Made by a program: the position numbers and the translations under genes. From Actinobaculum suis (lineage in GTDB: Bacteria > Actinomycetota > Actinomycetes > Actinomycetales > Actinomycetaceae), in assembly GCF_900102025.1 (NCBI RefSeq), contig NZ_FNAU01000002.1:62001-126000 (forward strand): a stretch of 64,000 bases of DNA, written 5' to 3'. Shown here in pieces: positions 17,827 to 26,506 of the stretch. Position 1 is the stretch's first letter, and each line of letters opens with the position of its first letter. The notes below the pieces were generated by a model. The model was not told where the DNA came from. It made no database searches and saw only the letters and a program-made list of their open reading frames with translations.

Positions 17827-19284
17827 TCAGGATTCGCTTTCCGGCTCTTCAACAATGAGTGAAGCTTCGCCGGGGGCTAGTACTTCGAGTATGCGATTGA
17901 GGTCATCAATGTCCGCAAAATCGATTGTCATTGATCCCTTATTTTGACCAAAGCGCACTTTGACCTTCGTTTCGAAGCGGTCAGATAGATGGCCGGCCAG
18001 GGTGTTGAGCTCAGCCTGATAACGGCCGGCCCGGCGGCGCGTCCGCGGTTTTTTCTCCTGCTTATCAATTCCCATCGCCACGATTTCTTCCACCTGGCGA
18101 ACGGATAGATTCTCGGCCACAATCCTTTGTGCCAAAATCTCCATATCAGCGGGATCTGCTAGGCCTAGCAATGCTCGTGCATGCCCAGCGGAAAGAACAC
18201 CTGCCGCTACCCTCTTCTGGACTAGTGCTGGTAGACGCAAAAGCCGCAGGGTGTTCGTAATAACCGGCCGCGACTTTGATATCTTCCGCGATAGCTCTTC
18301 CTGAGTCCATCCGAAATCCTCGATGAGCTGCTGGTACGCAGCCGCCTCTTCCAATGGATTAAGTTGTACACGATGCAAATTCTCAAGAAGCGCATCCCGC
18401 AGCAGATCATCTTCCTGTGTGCGCCTAACAATTGCAGGAATCGAATCTAAGCCCGCTTTCTGCGATGCGCGCCAGCGCCGCTCCCCCATAATGAGTTCAT
18501 AACGGGCAGCTGGATTATCTTCCAAAGGCTCTGTAAGCGGGCGAACCACGATTGGCTGCAAGACTCCAACTTGAGAAATAGAGTCTGCTAATTCCTCTAG
18601 TTCCTCTTCATCGAAGTACTGCCGGGGCTGGGCTCTATTAGCAACAATCTGTTCGAGCGGAATCTCCGCGAAAGTTGCACCAGGAACCGGAACCAGATCG
18701 TCCGAATCAACGTCCTTATCTACTCCCAGGCCTGGTTCTCGATCCGTAGTAACAGGACCCGTTGCGCCTTTATCAGCTACTTGATTGGAAGAGACCTCCT
18801 CCGGCAAAGTGGTTTCCTCGACATCAAGCTTTGCCTCCTCCACTGGAGTCTGTTTCTTGGGTTTAGCAGATACCCTAGTTTTTTGCTTAATTGCGTCCTG
18901 TGTTTCTACGGGTGCCTCATTCGCGACTTTGGTCGTAGCTTTAGCAGAAAGCTTCGGCCCCTTTGGTGCTGCCTTCCTGGCAGAAGCTTTATTTTCGGAG
19001 CTAGTCTTTGGTGTCGTTGATTCTGTTTCAGTCCGCGCGGTCGGGGAGTCATCCCGCAATGAGGCTGTTCCAACTACTTCCTTCGAAGGTGGCAATGTTT
19101 CACGTGAAACATTTCCCTCCCCCGGAGCCTGTTTAGTCTGAGCTTCTCCTTTGTCTACTGCTTTTGGTGCATGTGGTGTTCCACCGAAGAAAACATCGAT
19201 TGGGCTATTAGTTGCTTCTTTTTGCGATTCTGGGATAAGCGCGCCGAGCCCGGCGCCTAGACCACGTCGTTTCTGTTTAGCCAT
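17827..19284 (-). CDS. parB: Chromosome-partitioning protein ParB
   Basis: ParB binds parS, slides along DNA as a CTP-gated clamp and organises the origin region for segregation with ParA. The CTP/ParB-N motif GERRWRAS is at about residue 262. The helix-turn-helix region follows (WTQEELSRKISKSRPVITNTLRLLRLP), then LSAGHARALLGL, and the C-terminal dimerisation domain ends the protein. At 485 residues it is long because of a ~195-residue N-terminal extension rich in Lys/Ala/Thr/Glu. A perfect parS (19096-19111) lies inside this extension and is translated as NVSRET. The gene starts 5 bp after parA. Confidence 0.97.
   Translation of the reverse strand: MAKQKRRGLGAGLGALIPESQKEATNSPIDVFFGGTPHAPKAVDKGEAQTKQAPGEGNVSRETLPPSKEVVGTASLRDDSPTARTETESTTPKTSSENKASARKAAPKGPKLSAKATTKVANEAPVETQDAIKQKTRVSAKPKKQTPVEEAKLDVEETTLPEEVSSNQVADKGATGPVTTDREPGLGVDKDVDSDDLVPVPGATFAEIPLEQIVANRAQPRQYFDEEELEELADSISQVGVLQPIVVRPLTEPLEDNPAARYELIMGERRWRASQKAGLDSIPAIVRRTQEDDLLRDALLENLHRVQLNPLEEAAAYQQLIEDFGWTQEELSRKISKSRPVITNTLRLLRLPALVQKRVAAGVLSAGHARALLGLADPADMEILAQRIVAENLSVRQVEEIVAMGIDKQEKKPRTRRRAGRYQAELNTLAGHLSDRFETKVKVRFGQNKGSMTIDFADIDDLNRILEVLAPGEASLIVEEPESES
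19096..19111. promoter_or_regulatory. parS site inside parB
   Basis: A perfect parS, TGTTTCACGTGAAACA, within the 5' part of the parB reading frame. It is read there as codons for Asn-Val-Ser-Arg-Glu-Thr with flanking bases. Confidence 0.95.
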
Positions 19285-19289
19285 CTCTC

Positions 19290-20240
19290 CTAATCAGCTC
19301 TCTCAGTAATCTCGTGCGCCGCGCTCGTGTATGCGATTGCCGCAGATGATCTCTCGTCATATGTAACCACGGTTTGACCAAAGGAAGGTGACTCCGCTGC
19401 TGTCACATTTCGTGGTATTTCTGTATCAAGTGTTTGCTTCGGGAAGTATTCGCGCACATTTTGTGCCACATCTTGCGAAAGTCGGGTGCGGCCGTCATAC
19501 ATGGTAATGAGGATTGTGCTGATGCGTAGATCTGGATTTGCTGAAGACCGTGCCATTTCGATAGTTTCGCGCAGTTGTGCCAGACCTTCCAGGGCGTAAT
19601 ACTCTGCCTGCACCGGAATCAAAACCTCCCCGGCAGCAACAAGGGCGTTCAGTGGGATTAACCCCATAGAAGGTGGGCAGTCAATAAACACATAGTCATA
19701 GTGAAGCCCTTGAGATTCGGCGTATTTGAGATACTCCTGCAATACATCGCTGAGCCTAGTTAGTCGATCTGGTTCTGCCGCAATTTGCATATCAAGGGCG
19801 GATAATTCGATCGTTGCTGGCACCACCTTGAGCCGGGACAGTTTGTCGTTTTGCTTGACGATGTCCTTGAGCGAAATCTTGCCCATCAGCGCGTGGTACA
19901 AGGAATTACCGCGTGTTTCCGGCGCGCATCCTAGGGCGGTAGACGCATTCCCCTGCGGGTCGGCATCTATTACTAAAACATTGAGGCCAGCTTTTGCCAT
20001 GGCCGCCGCAAGATTTGTAACAGAAGTAGTTTTTCCAACTCCACCCTTCTGATTCGCGACGGCAATAATTCGGGTCTGCTTCGGTCTCTTCCAATTATCT
20101 TCCGTAGCACTCTCCAAACGGGCCATATCCCGAGCAAGAGCTGCCCCTACAGGAGTGTCGTCACCTGACCAACCGTCCCAAAATGCGTGTTTACCATTTT
20201 GCTCTGAAGACACACGAACCTTCTTCCTCGGATCACTCAT
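19290..20240 (-). CDS. parA: Chromosome-partitioning ATPase ParA (Soj)
   Basis: ParA is the ATPase that moves ParB-parS complexes. The deviant Walker A motif KGGVGKTT is at residues 65-72, followed by VLVIDADPQGNAST (Walker A') and YDYVFIDCPPSMGL (Walker B). The 316-residue protein has a ~55-residue N-terminal extension before the motif, as in many actinobacterial ParA proteins. The ATG at 20240 is supported by GGGAGG directly upstream; the frame stays open to 20333 but those codons are not convincing. It forms an operon with parB. Confidence 0.97.
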   Translation of the reverse strand: MSDPRKKVRVSSEQNGKHAFWDGWSGDDTPVGAALARDMARLESATEDNWKRPKQTRIIAVANQKGGVGKTTSVTNLAAAMAKAGLNVLVIDADPQGNASTALGCAPETRGNSLYHALMGKISLKDIVKQNDKLSRLKVVPATIELSALDMQIAAEPDRLTRLSDVLQEYLKYAESQGLHYDYVFIDCPPSMGLIPLNALVAAGEVLIPVQAEYYALEGLAQLRETIEMARSSANPDLRISTILITMYDGRTRLSQDVAQNVREYFPKQTLDTEIPRNVTAAESPSFGQTVVTYDERSSAAIAYTSAAHEITERAD

Positions 20241-20525
20241 GAGCACCTCCCTGGCCTTCCCTAAGTCTATCGACGCCCAACGACACTCAAGCACAGACAT
20301 TCCTGAGTCAATCCCACATATAAGGGACGGCACAGCTTTTACATACCTGCCTCACATCTTCCCTTCACCACAGTACGGATTTCCAGGAGGGTTTCAACTC
20401 GACGTCCGGGACTTTCCACAGGTACTTTACGAAATAGGACGCAAAGAAATCTGTTGCTAGGACTATGGTGTTATTCGTGAGCGCGGACAAAACCAAGATA
20501 CTTGACCAATAGTAGTCTGACGAAA

Positions 20526-20541
20526 TGTTTCACGTGAAACA
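20526..20541. promoter_or_regulatory. parS site
   Basis: A perfect parS in the spacer between parA and rsmG (20241-20911). This spacer holds three parS copies and no convincing gene. Confidence 0.95.
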
Positions 20542-20723
20542 TTCCTGATGAGATATGACTTCCAGCCTCCCGTATCTTGCGCTCGGAAGCAGAATAGATA
20601 GCTCCGACCAGTTCAACTTCCCGCTGCTCGTTTAGCCATTCCCGTTCCCTCTCGGACGTTTTCGCGCGAAGATTATATAAGGAAGCGTTTTTGGATAACA
20701 GGTAGTTCATTAGAGTGACGAAA

Positions 20724-20739
20724 TGTTTCACGTGAAACA
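20724..20739. promoter_or_regulatory. parS site
   Basis: A perfect parS, extended to the 22-bp palindrome with AAA/TTT flanks. Confidence 0.95.
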
Positions 20740-20843
20740 TTTCGAATCGCGTGAGGTTAAGGCACCTAAGAGTGTTCACATTACACAGAGCAGCTCGAAT
20801 CGAGCGCGTCGCGTGCAGATACGGTTCACTCTGGGCTTCCTAA

Positions 20844-20859
20844 TGTTTCACGTGAAACA
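20844..20859. promoter_or_regulatory. parS site
   Basis: A perfect parS just downstream of the rsmG stop codon, between the repeated words CTCTGGGCTTCC and GGCCCAGAG, which could form a hairpin around it. Confidence 0.95.
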
Positions 20860-20911
20860 TTCAGAGGCCCAGAGTGATTGATTCCCAATTATCCATTCGC
20901 TACGAAAACAG

Positions 20912-21703
20912 CTACTTCTTCGCCACTTCAAGAATACGAGTTACTTCCTGGGTGCCGAAAGGCTTGCGATCATATATATCAGCCCAGGCGGCTCCCTCTT
21001 TTTTCAGCTGAGGAATCGCCTCTCGAATTTCTTGTTCGGCTTTCTTACCCTTCAAGGCAAGTAGTGAGCCTCCCGGTTTAACCAGCGGTAGCGTGATTCG
21101 TGTGAGTTTCTTTAATGCCGCCACCGCACGCGCAGTCACAATGTCATAAGTTTGTTTCCCATGAAGATCTTCAGCTCGGCACGCTTTAACGCGAACATTA
21201 TCTAGAGCCAACTCCGCCGTGACAAACTGCAGCCATTCCACACGGCGCTCCATTGATTCGACGAGCACTACATTACAGTCGGGACGTTGAATCGCGAGAA
21301 CTATGCCGGGAAAACCTGCACCTGATCCCACATCAGCAACGCTCGCCTTATTAGGGATAAATTCATCGAGGACGGTCGAGTTTAGAATATGACGTTCCCA
21401 GAGTCTTTCGAGTTCGCGAGGTCCGATTAGCCCACGCTTCTCCCCTTCTTCTTCGAGTAATCCAGCAAAGGCCAACAATCGCAACCAAGCTTCATCACCA
21501 AAGTGTTCTAATCCTCCTTCTGGAGGAACTTCAACCGAGTTCGCACTCGGTCTATCGTCATGCTGTGATCTAGTTTCATTCCTTGCCGCGGGACCGTCAC
21601 CGAAGGGATCCGCACGTGCGCGAATCTGGGTTTTCGATTCTCCCGATTCATTCTCTTCTCCGCTGTCGGCATTTTTTTCCGGATCAAAATCTTCGGTCTT
21701 CAC
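20912..21703 (-). CDS. rsmG: 16S rRNA (guanine527-N7)-methyltransferase RsmG
   Basis: RsmG methylates G527 of 16S rRNA using S-adenosylmethionine. The SAM-binding loop VADVGSGAGFPGIVLAI, the catalytic-region motif TARAVAALKKLTRITLPL and the C-terminal GGSLLALKG are present. The 263-residue length includes a ~60-residue charged N-terminal extension ahead of the family core. The GTG at 21703 (VKTEDFDPEK) is preceded by GGAAAGG; the frame stays open to an ATG at 21781, whose extra codons are less convincing. The position between jag and parA is standard for actinobacteria. Confidence 0.95.
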   Translation of the reverse strand: MKTEDFDPEKNADSGEENESGESKTQIRARADPFGDGPAARNETRSQHDDRPSANSVEVPPEGGLEHFGDEAWLRLLAFAGLLEEEGEKRGLIGPRELERLWERHILNSTVLDEFIPNKASVADVGSGAGFPGIVLAIQRPDCNVVLVESMERRVEWLQFVTAELALDNVRVKACRAEDLHGKQTYDIVTARAVAALKKLTRITLPLVKPGGSLLALKGKKAEQEIREAIPQLKKEGAAWADIYDRKPFGTQEVTRILEVAKK

Positions 21704-21830
21704 GCCGTGACCTTTCCGTATGGTTGCATTTTCTGATAGAGCATCGGGCAGAAACGGAGCACATACGCAACTTCGAAACATCCCTATGATGAGTCTAGGG
21801 GTTATTCATTACCGTGGTGAGTTTATTTTT

Positions 21831-21956
21831 ATGAAGATCCGGAACTTTCCGATTCCCGGCTCCCAAGTAGTTTTACAGACTAACAACCGCTTGTTACGGA
21901 TTATCAAACGCTTGTTACCGGCTATCAACCGTTTACTACGGGCACTTGCCAAATAA
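21831..21956 (+). CDS. Possible small peptide with heptad repeats
   Basis: This 41-codon frame ends in three 7-residue repeats, NRLLRII, KRLLPAI and NRLLRAL, then AK and a stop. A helix with this pattern would be cationic and amphipathic. The DNA underneath is a 21-bp tandem repeat (21885-21947), so the peptide pattern could simply be a by-product of a DNA repeat. No Shine-Dalgarno sequence is obvious before the ATG at 21831; an in-frame ATG lies upstream at about 21786. No known family is recognised. Confidence 0.2.
   Translation: MKIRNFPIPGSQVVLQTNNRLLRIIKRLLPAINRLLRALAK
21885..21947. repeat. 21-bp tandem repeat, three copies
   Basis: Three contiguous 21-bp units start at 21885, 21906 and 21927 with core ACGCTTGTTAC. 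They lie in the divergent or readthrough spacer between rsmG and jag. Confidence 0.7.
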
Positions 21957-22030
21957 CGGCCAAGTTATTGCCGACCGGCAACTAGTTGTTCCCGGCTAGG
22001 ACAGCTTTAGATTTCCTTAGGTCCGCCCAA

Positions 22031-22046
22031 TGTTTCACGTGAAACA
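22031..22046. promoter_or_regulatory. parS site
   Basis: A perfect parS in the rsmG-jag spacer, and the site closest to dnaA (about 4.6 kb away). Confidence 0.95.
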
Positions 22047-22345
22047 TTCCCAACATTAAGGCGGGACCAAATTTGCTCTAGAACCGCACTTTCGTCGCGA
22101 ACATGCGCGCAAAGGTTTATCAAGGCATGCTTCCTAGCCGCAGAGATGCCTACATGAATTCGGCCGTGTAGCGATTTTCTCGCGAAAACTTACCTATTCA
22201 TCCACGAAGCTGCCGAATGAACAAGTAAATTGCGGATGCTCGGACATCGGATCGCTTCCTATTCGCCTCGCGTCGTCGCAAGTACAGCCGCGCAACACAG
22301 GAATCAACCCGCAAAACAAAGACCTGCCCAGATATAAGTTCGCAG

Positions 22346-22385
22346 CTCCCGCGAAACATATCCTAGTTATATCTTTTCGCGGGAG
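22346..22385 (-). terminator. Hairpin downstream of jag
   Basis: The arms CTCCCGCGAAA and TTTCGCGGGAG form an 11-bp perfect stem with an 18-nt loop. It lies beyond the 20-bp array downstream of jag. There is no strong T-run on either strand, so its function as a terminator is only possible. Confidence 0.35.
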
Positions 22386-22538
22386 GCTCTCACTAAATTC
22401 GTCTCCGTCTATTCCGGATAACTGTGCAGTGCTTCGATAGCGTTGCTGAAAGCTACGTACCGTAGTTGCCCACTTATTTACACACAGTCGCTTGGCGCAT
22501 TCTCGTTTAGGTGCGCGCTCGAGTTTTACTATCTACTT

Positions 22539-22699
22539 TTTAGCGCCAAATACCTCTTTTTTAGCGCCGAATACCACCCTTTAGTGCCGAATACTGCCCT
22601 AAAGCGCCAAAAACCGCCCTTTAGCGCCAAACACCGCACTAAAGTGCCAAATATGGCCCTTTAGTGCCGAACGCTGCTTTTTAGTGTTGGATGCTGCTT
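22539..22699. repeat. 20-bp tandem array, eight units
   Basis: Eight consecutive units match TTTAGYGCCRAAYACYGCCC with few exceptions. They begin at 22539 (this unit carries one extra base), 22560, 22580, 22600, 22620, 22640, 22660 and 22680. Several units start TAAAG instead of TTTAG. The array ends 25 bp before the jag stop codon and is intergenic. Confidence 0.85.
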
Positions 22700-22724
22700 T
22701 CAGCGCGTGATTTTGCTCGTATGC

Positions 22725-23321
22725 TTAGTCGGCGCTTTCTGCACTGGCGGCACTATCTTCGTGCTCGTCGTAGTCGTCATATTCGTCATCATCTTCATCC
22801 GAGACGATCTCATATTCGCCGTATTCATCATCAGCAGGCTTGATAACGACGTGGCGGTGCGAACCGTATCCTTCAGAATCTGAGAGAAGTCCGGCTGCCG
22901 CAACGGCGTCGTGAACCACTTTGCGTTCGAAGGGGTTCATCGGGTCGAGTTCAATCTCGTCACCGGTATCGATTACTTCTTGGATAGCTTGTTCCGCAAG
23001 CTCCGAAACCTTCTCGCGCCGCTCCTGCCGATATCCAGCAATATCAACCATGAGGCGGGAGCGTTCCCCGGTTTGTTGCTGCACGGCCAACCGGGTCAAA
23101 CTCTGCAGAGCATTCACACCCTCGCCATGCTTACCAATGAGCCGGCGCAGCCGCGAATCCGCTTCCCCCTCGGTAACAATAGCTACCGTTGCCCGGTCCC
23201 GATCCACGGAAATCTCAATATCGCCATCCAAATCGGCAATATCAAGCAGTTCCTCCAGATAGTCTGCGGCTAAATCGCCTTCCTTATCTAGATTCGGTTC
23301 CTTCGCAGGTACTTCACTCAT
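22725..23321 (-). CDS. jag: Jag / KhpB-like RNA-binding protein (KH and R3H domains)
   Basis: This is the SpoIIIJ-associated RNA-binding protein that accompanies yidC in most Gram-positive bacteria. The KH-type region carries RLIGKHGEGVNALQSLTRLAV, and the R3H domain follows with VDIAGYRQERREKVSELA and the end PMNPFERKVVHDAVAAAG. The last ~35 residues are a very acidic tail (DEDDDEYDDYDEHED). The protein is 198 residues. Here it is separated from yidC by 429 bp, an unusually large gap. Confidence 0.94.
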   Translation of the reverse strand: MSEVPAKEPNLDKEGDLAADYLEELLDIADLDGDIEISVDRDRATVAIVTEGEADSRLRRLIGKHGEGVNALQSLTRLAVQQQTGERSRLMVDIAGYRQERREKVSELAEQAIQEVIDTGDEIELDPMNPFERKVVHDAVAAAGLLSDSEGYGSHRHVVIKPADDEYGEYEIVSDEDDDEYDDYDEHEDSAASAESAD

Positions 23322-23750
23322 TGTCTTACCTTTCTTCGGTCTATATTCCGCGATAGTTCTCGTTAAATTTTACTTCTATATCGACGCCGGATTCTCGCGC
23401 TACGTGCTACTACCGGTGTATCTCATACATGTTTGGCACCGATTATCTTTCGGTCCCAATCGTCCGTTACTCCCAAACACCGACTCGGCACTCCCGAAAC
23501 GGCACGCATTCGTGCCTGCATTCCGCGCCAGCTTACGCACCTGCGCCGCCCCGGGGCAAAGAAACTTCCAGACCGTAGTGTCCGTAGCGCAAGATCCCGC
23601 AATGCACGGCCGCGGAGCCGCGAACAGTCCCGCCACTGGCACGGGCTAGGCACTGCCAAGAGTCCCACCACCGAAACCGCCACTTACTTCCACCACTGCC
23701 ATTATTACTATCTGGCCCAGTCTAGAAAGCCATCGCTTCTTATCGGCGGC
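23322..23750. other. Unusually long jag-yidC spacer
   Basis: These genes are usually adjacent or overlapping. This 429-bp stretch carries open frames on both strands, but none has a recognisable product or a ribosome binding site. A short inverted repeat GGCACG...CGTGCC is seen near 23500. No RNA gene is recognised. Confidence 0.4.
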
Positions 23751-24962
23751 TTAGCGGCGCCGCTTCTTCCGCTTCGACTTAGCGCGGGCACGTTCGGCTT
23801 GCCGGCGTTCGTAGCGCTTGCGCGCCCGCTCTTCGTCCGTCAGTCCGTCCTTGCCGCGAACTTCTCCATCACTTTCGGCGTTATCCGCGTCTGCCGAGGC
23901 AGATTCTTCAAGTGCAGCGTCTTCCGTTTCCCCGCCTTCTTCGGTTTCCAGACCTCCGGCGGCAAAGCGATCGGTAACGCCCGCCTTCTTCGCGCGCGCC
24001 TTACTCATCGGCTGTTTGCGCTGCCCGCCGGCCGCGCTCTTCTGCTCCAATTCTTCGATTTCTTCTTCCGAAAGTCCCTCTTCCTTGAGGCCCTTGCGGC
24101 GCCGTGCGCGTGCCAAACGTTCTTCGCGCTGGCGATAAGCTTTCGAACCTGGGGTCGGGTTATTGCGAATAAACCAAGCTTGCTGGCCCATGTTCCACAG
24201 GTTGCCTGCGCACCAATAAATCAGCACGCCCACCGGGAAGGCATAACCGGAGAACACGTAAATGAGCGGCATACCGTACAGCATGTACTTCTGCATCCGC
24301 AGCGCCGGGTTGCCTTCGTCTTCGCCTTCTTTATGCTCCGGCATATTCTTCGTTAGCAACTGGCGTTGGGTCCAGAACATGGAAAGGCACATTACTACCA
24401 CGAGAATCCCGGCCACTACTCGAATGGTTACCGGCGAATATCCCGGGGCTTTGTTTGCCATCGCGAAGGAGGCAGACATTGGCGCGCCGAAGAAAGTCGA
24501 ATTCAAGAAATCATCAGCAAGGCTGGCATCCAGCGGCCCAATTGCGGCATGCTCGCCCGATGCAATCATCGGGAACTTGTATAGCACACGGAATAGAGAG
24601 AACAGGATCGGCATTTGTACGAGCATCGGCCAACAGGAAGCCATTGGCGATACCCCGTGCTTGCGGTATAGGGCCTGAATCTCTTCCGCCTGCCGCTGCT
24701 GGGAGATCGTATCCTTCTTGTTCTTGTATTTCTCCCGGATCTTCATCATTTTTGGTTGCAAGATCTGGGTAGATCGGCTTGCCTTAATCTGCCGGTTGTA
24801 CAGAGGAAGAATGACCAGTCGTACCACGACCGTCAAACCGATAATGGAAAGCACCCAGGCTGGGCCGGACCCGTCGGCCATTCCAATTGCAACAAGTCCC
24901 TTATGAATCCCGTAGAGGACCCACGAGATAACCCACATGAATGGGCTAAGGATTGTATCCAC
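23751..24962 (-). CDS. yidC: Membrane protein insertase YidC
   Basis: YidC inserts and folds inner-membrane proteins, alone or with SecYEG. The family core is visible: LTVVVRLVILPLYNRQIKAS, then IQALYRKHGVSPMASCWPMLVQMPILFSLF, and later membrane segments including MYGMPLIYVFSGYAFPVGVLIYW. The membrane-embedded arginine typical of YidC is present in the first core segment. The C-terminal ~120 residues are cytosolic, with alternating acidic and very basic blocks. The protein is 403 residues. The GTG start (24962) is preceded by AGGAG with good spacing. It is downstream of rnpA-yidD on the same strand. Confidence 0.97.
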   Translation of the reverse strand: MDTILSPFMWVISWVLYGIHKGLVAIGMADGSGPAWVLSIIGLTVVVRLVILPLYNRQIKASRSTQILQPKMMKIREKYKNKKDTISQQRQAEEIQALYRKHGVSPMASCWPMLVQMPILFSLFRVLYKFPMIASGEHAAIGPLDASLADDFLNSTFFGAPMSASFAMANKAPGYSPVTIRVVAGILVVVMCLSMFWTQRQLLTKNMPEHKEGEDEGNPALRMQKYMLYGMPLIYVFSGYAFPVGVLIYWCAGNLWNMGQQAWFIRNNPTPGSKAYRQREERLARARRRKGLKEEGLSEEEIEELEQKSAAGGQRKQPMSKARAKKAGVTDRFAAGGLETEEGGETEDAALEESASADADNAESDGEVRGKDGLTDEERARKRYERRQAERARAKSKRKKRRR

Positions 24963-24972
24963 GCGTTATCTC

Positions 24973-25299
24973 CTAGCGTTCTGCCCGTTCCGCCTGCGCG
25001 GATAAATCGGCATCTTCCTTCTTATAAAGCTCGATGAGTTCATCGTGATCGAGCGGCCGGCGCGGCCACTCACCTTTAGCTGGTACCCGATCTACGCCGC
25101 CCTTAGTGAAAGGGTTGCACCGTAGCAGGCGCCAGATACTTAAGAGTGTACCCTTTAACGCTCCGTGTACTTGCAAGCACTCTATAGCGTAGGCACTACA
25201 AGTGGGGGCATAGCGGCAACGCGGCGGATTAGCGGCTGAAATATTGCGCTGATACCACCTTATAACGCGGATGAGTGCGCGCCCTATTGCCCCGTTCAT
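24973..25299 (-). CDS. yidD: Membrane protein insertion efficiency factor YidD
   Basis: This small membrane-associated protein assists YidC-dependent insertion. The family signature is intact: YQRNISAANPPRCRYAPTCS followed by AYAIECLQVHGALKG and RLLRCNPFTKGGVD, including the conserved cysteines. The 108 residues include a charged C-terminal extension. Its start codon overlaps the rnpA stop by one base (TAATG), so translation is coupled. Confidence 0.96.
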   Translation of the reverse strand: MNGAIGRALIRVIRWYQRNISAANPPRCRYAPTCSAYAIECLQVHGALKGTLLSIWRLLRCNPFTKGGVDRVPAKGEWPRRPLDHDELIELYKKEDADLSAQAERAER

Positions 25300-25679
25300 T
25301 AGTTTCGCCTCGTTCTTTGCCCGGTTTGTTGCTTCCGGGCACGGTGGAGTGCGCGGTCAAAATCTGCGGTGAGCTGCGCATACGTGCTGCCATTTGCGGC
25401 GGGAAAGGCGCGTACGACGACGCATTCGCCGTCGTTCAGTTCCCCCAGCTTCTCTCGCACTATGTGCCGTAGTTGACGCGTAAGGCGATGGCGTACAACT
25501 GAGTTCCCAACCTTTTTAGATACCGCAAAACCGACCCGCACAGGGTGAGGGCCGGTTATCTCATCTGCGGCGTGATTCTCCCCGATTGCTACTTGCAACC
25601 GGCGAGAATTCCCGCGTACTCCCGAAAATGCCGCTGCGAAATCTTCCGATCTCCGCATACGGTGATCGGAGCTCAGCAT
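25299..25679 (-). CDS. rnpA: Ribonuclease P protein component
   Basis: RnpA is the protein subunit of RNase P, which matures tRNA 5' ends together with the rnpB RNA. The conserved block VGFAVSKKVGNSVVRHRLTR followed by QLR corresponds to the family's RNA-binding motif. The N-terminus (MLSSDHRMRRSEDFAAAF) is also typical. The 126-residue length is normal. The gene starts directly after the rpmH stop and overlaps yidD by one base, giving one tight operon. Confidence 0.96.
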   Translation of the reverse strand: MLSSDHRMRRSEDFAAAFSGVRGNSRRLQVAIGENHAADEITGPHPVRVGFAVSKKVGNSVVRHRLTRQLRHIVREKLGELNDGECVVVRAFPAANGSTYAQLTADFDRALHRARKQQTGQRTRRN

Positions 25680-25820
25680 TTAAGCGGTTAGCCTGGCGCG
25701 GCCCTTACGACGGCGGGCCGCAATAACGGCGCGGCCGGCGCGGGTACGCATACGCTTGCGGAAACCGTGAACCTTGGAACGGTGACGGTTATTCGGCTGG
25801 AACGTCCGCTTTGTACTCAC
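25680..25820 (-). CDS. rpmH: 50S ribosomal protein L34
   Basis: This 46-residue very basic ribosomal protein starts [20 protein letters not shown], the L34 signature, and continues with [20 protein letters not shown]. It starts at a GTG (25820) preceded by GGGAGG. Its stop codon is adjacent to the rnpA start. The promoter must lie in the oriC spacer to its right. Confidence 0.98.
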   Translation of the reverse strand: MSTKRTFQPNNRHRSKVHGFRKRMRTRAGRAVIAARRRKGRARLTA

Positions 25821-26506
25821 GGTGATCCTCCCAAATCTGACGGCGAGCTTTACCCCGGCGGGGCCCTGTTATCTCAGAAAATCTGAGCACTCTCGAGAGC
25901 ATCGCCGCGTCAAAGTTCGCATGAAACTTACAATGCGCATAGTTACACCTATGCACGGACTAATCGACTTTACGTGTTATTTGCCCTTCTGGTCAATGAT
26001 TTCGGTCCCGCGGTGACCGTGATCTCACAGAGATCTAACGGCTTGGCGGCGCGGTTCCTTTACCGCAATTCACCACCCACGCTTACCGCGTTTCACTTTC
26101 TTGAGATTTTCCAATACTGCGGCTCGCCGCAAAATTCCGCTCCGCGCATCTCACTTTTTTCTGTGTGCACAGATGTGGATTGCGCGCAGACGCCGATCTT
26201 TCGGCGTCGTTTACGCAAACGCAAACTAAAACACACGCATGTAATTTCCACAGGTGTGGACAGACCTGTGGATAACTCACTCGCAGATTCGCGCGGAATG
26301 ACCTACCATGAATCCACAGAAACCGGGCCCAGCTCGCGTAAATCTGCGCAAAGTCCTGTATTTACGCCGTTTTGAGAGGGGTGGAAACTTTCGGGAAGTT
26401 ATCCACAGGTCCTAGTATGAGGGCCGCTAGCCGTGGATAAAATCCTCCAAGGATCCGCTCGCCTTACTGCGGTGGGCGCCCTGTTTCACAGTTTTCGCAT
26501 CCCGCG
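25821..26506. other. oriC, left part: DnaA-box region between rpmH and dnaA
   Basis: This spacer carries DnaA boxes in both orientations. Perfect 9-mers are TTATCCACA at 26399-26407 and TGTGGATAA at 26267-26275. One-mismatch boxes include CGTGGATAA at 26432-26440. Weaker ones are TGTGGACAG at 26255-26263 and TGTGGATTG at 26174-26182. Position between rpmH and dnaA is the standard place of oriC in actinobacteria. The promoters of rpmH (minus) and dnaA (plus) must lie here too but are not clear by eye. No gene is supported between 25821 and 26692. Confidence 0.85.

Noticed and set aside
20471-20779. Open frame of 102 codons on the minus strand between parA and rsmG
   Set aside because: It runs through two parS sites and shows no family, start signal or typical codon use.
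22539-22699. Possible CRISPR array
   Set aside because: Units are contiguous with no spacers, 20 bp long and degenerate. No cas genes are in the window.
23433-24356. Plus-strand frame of 307 codons over the 3' half of yidC
   Set aside because: It is antisense to the well conserved insertase gene and has no domain signature.
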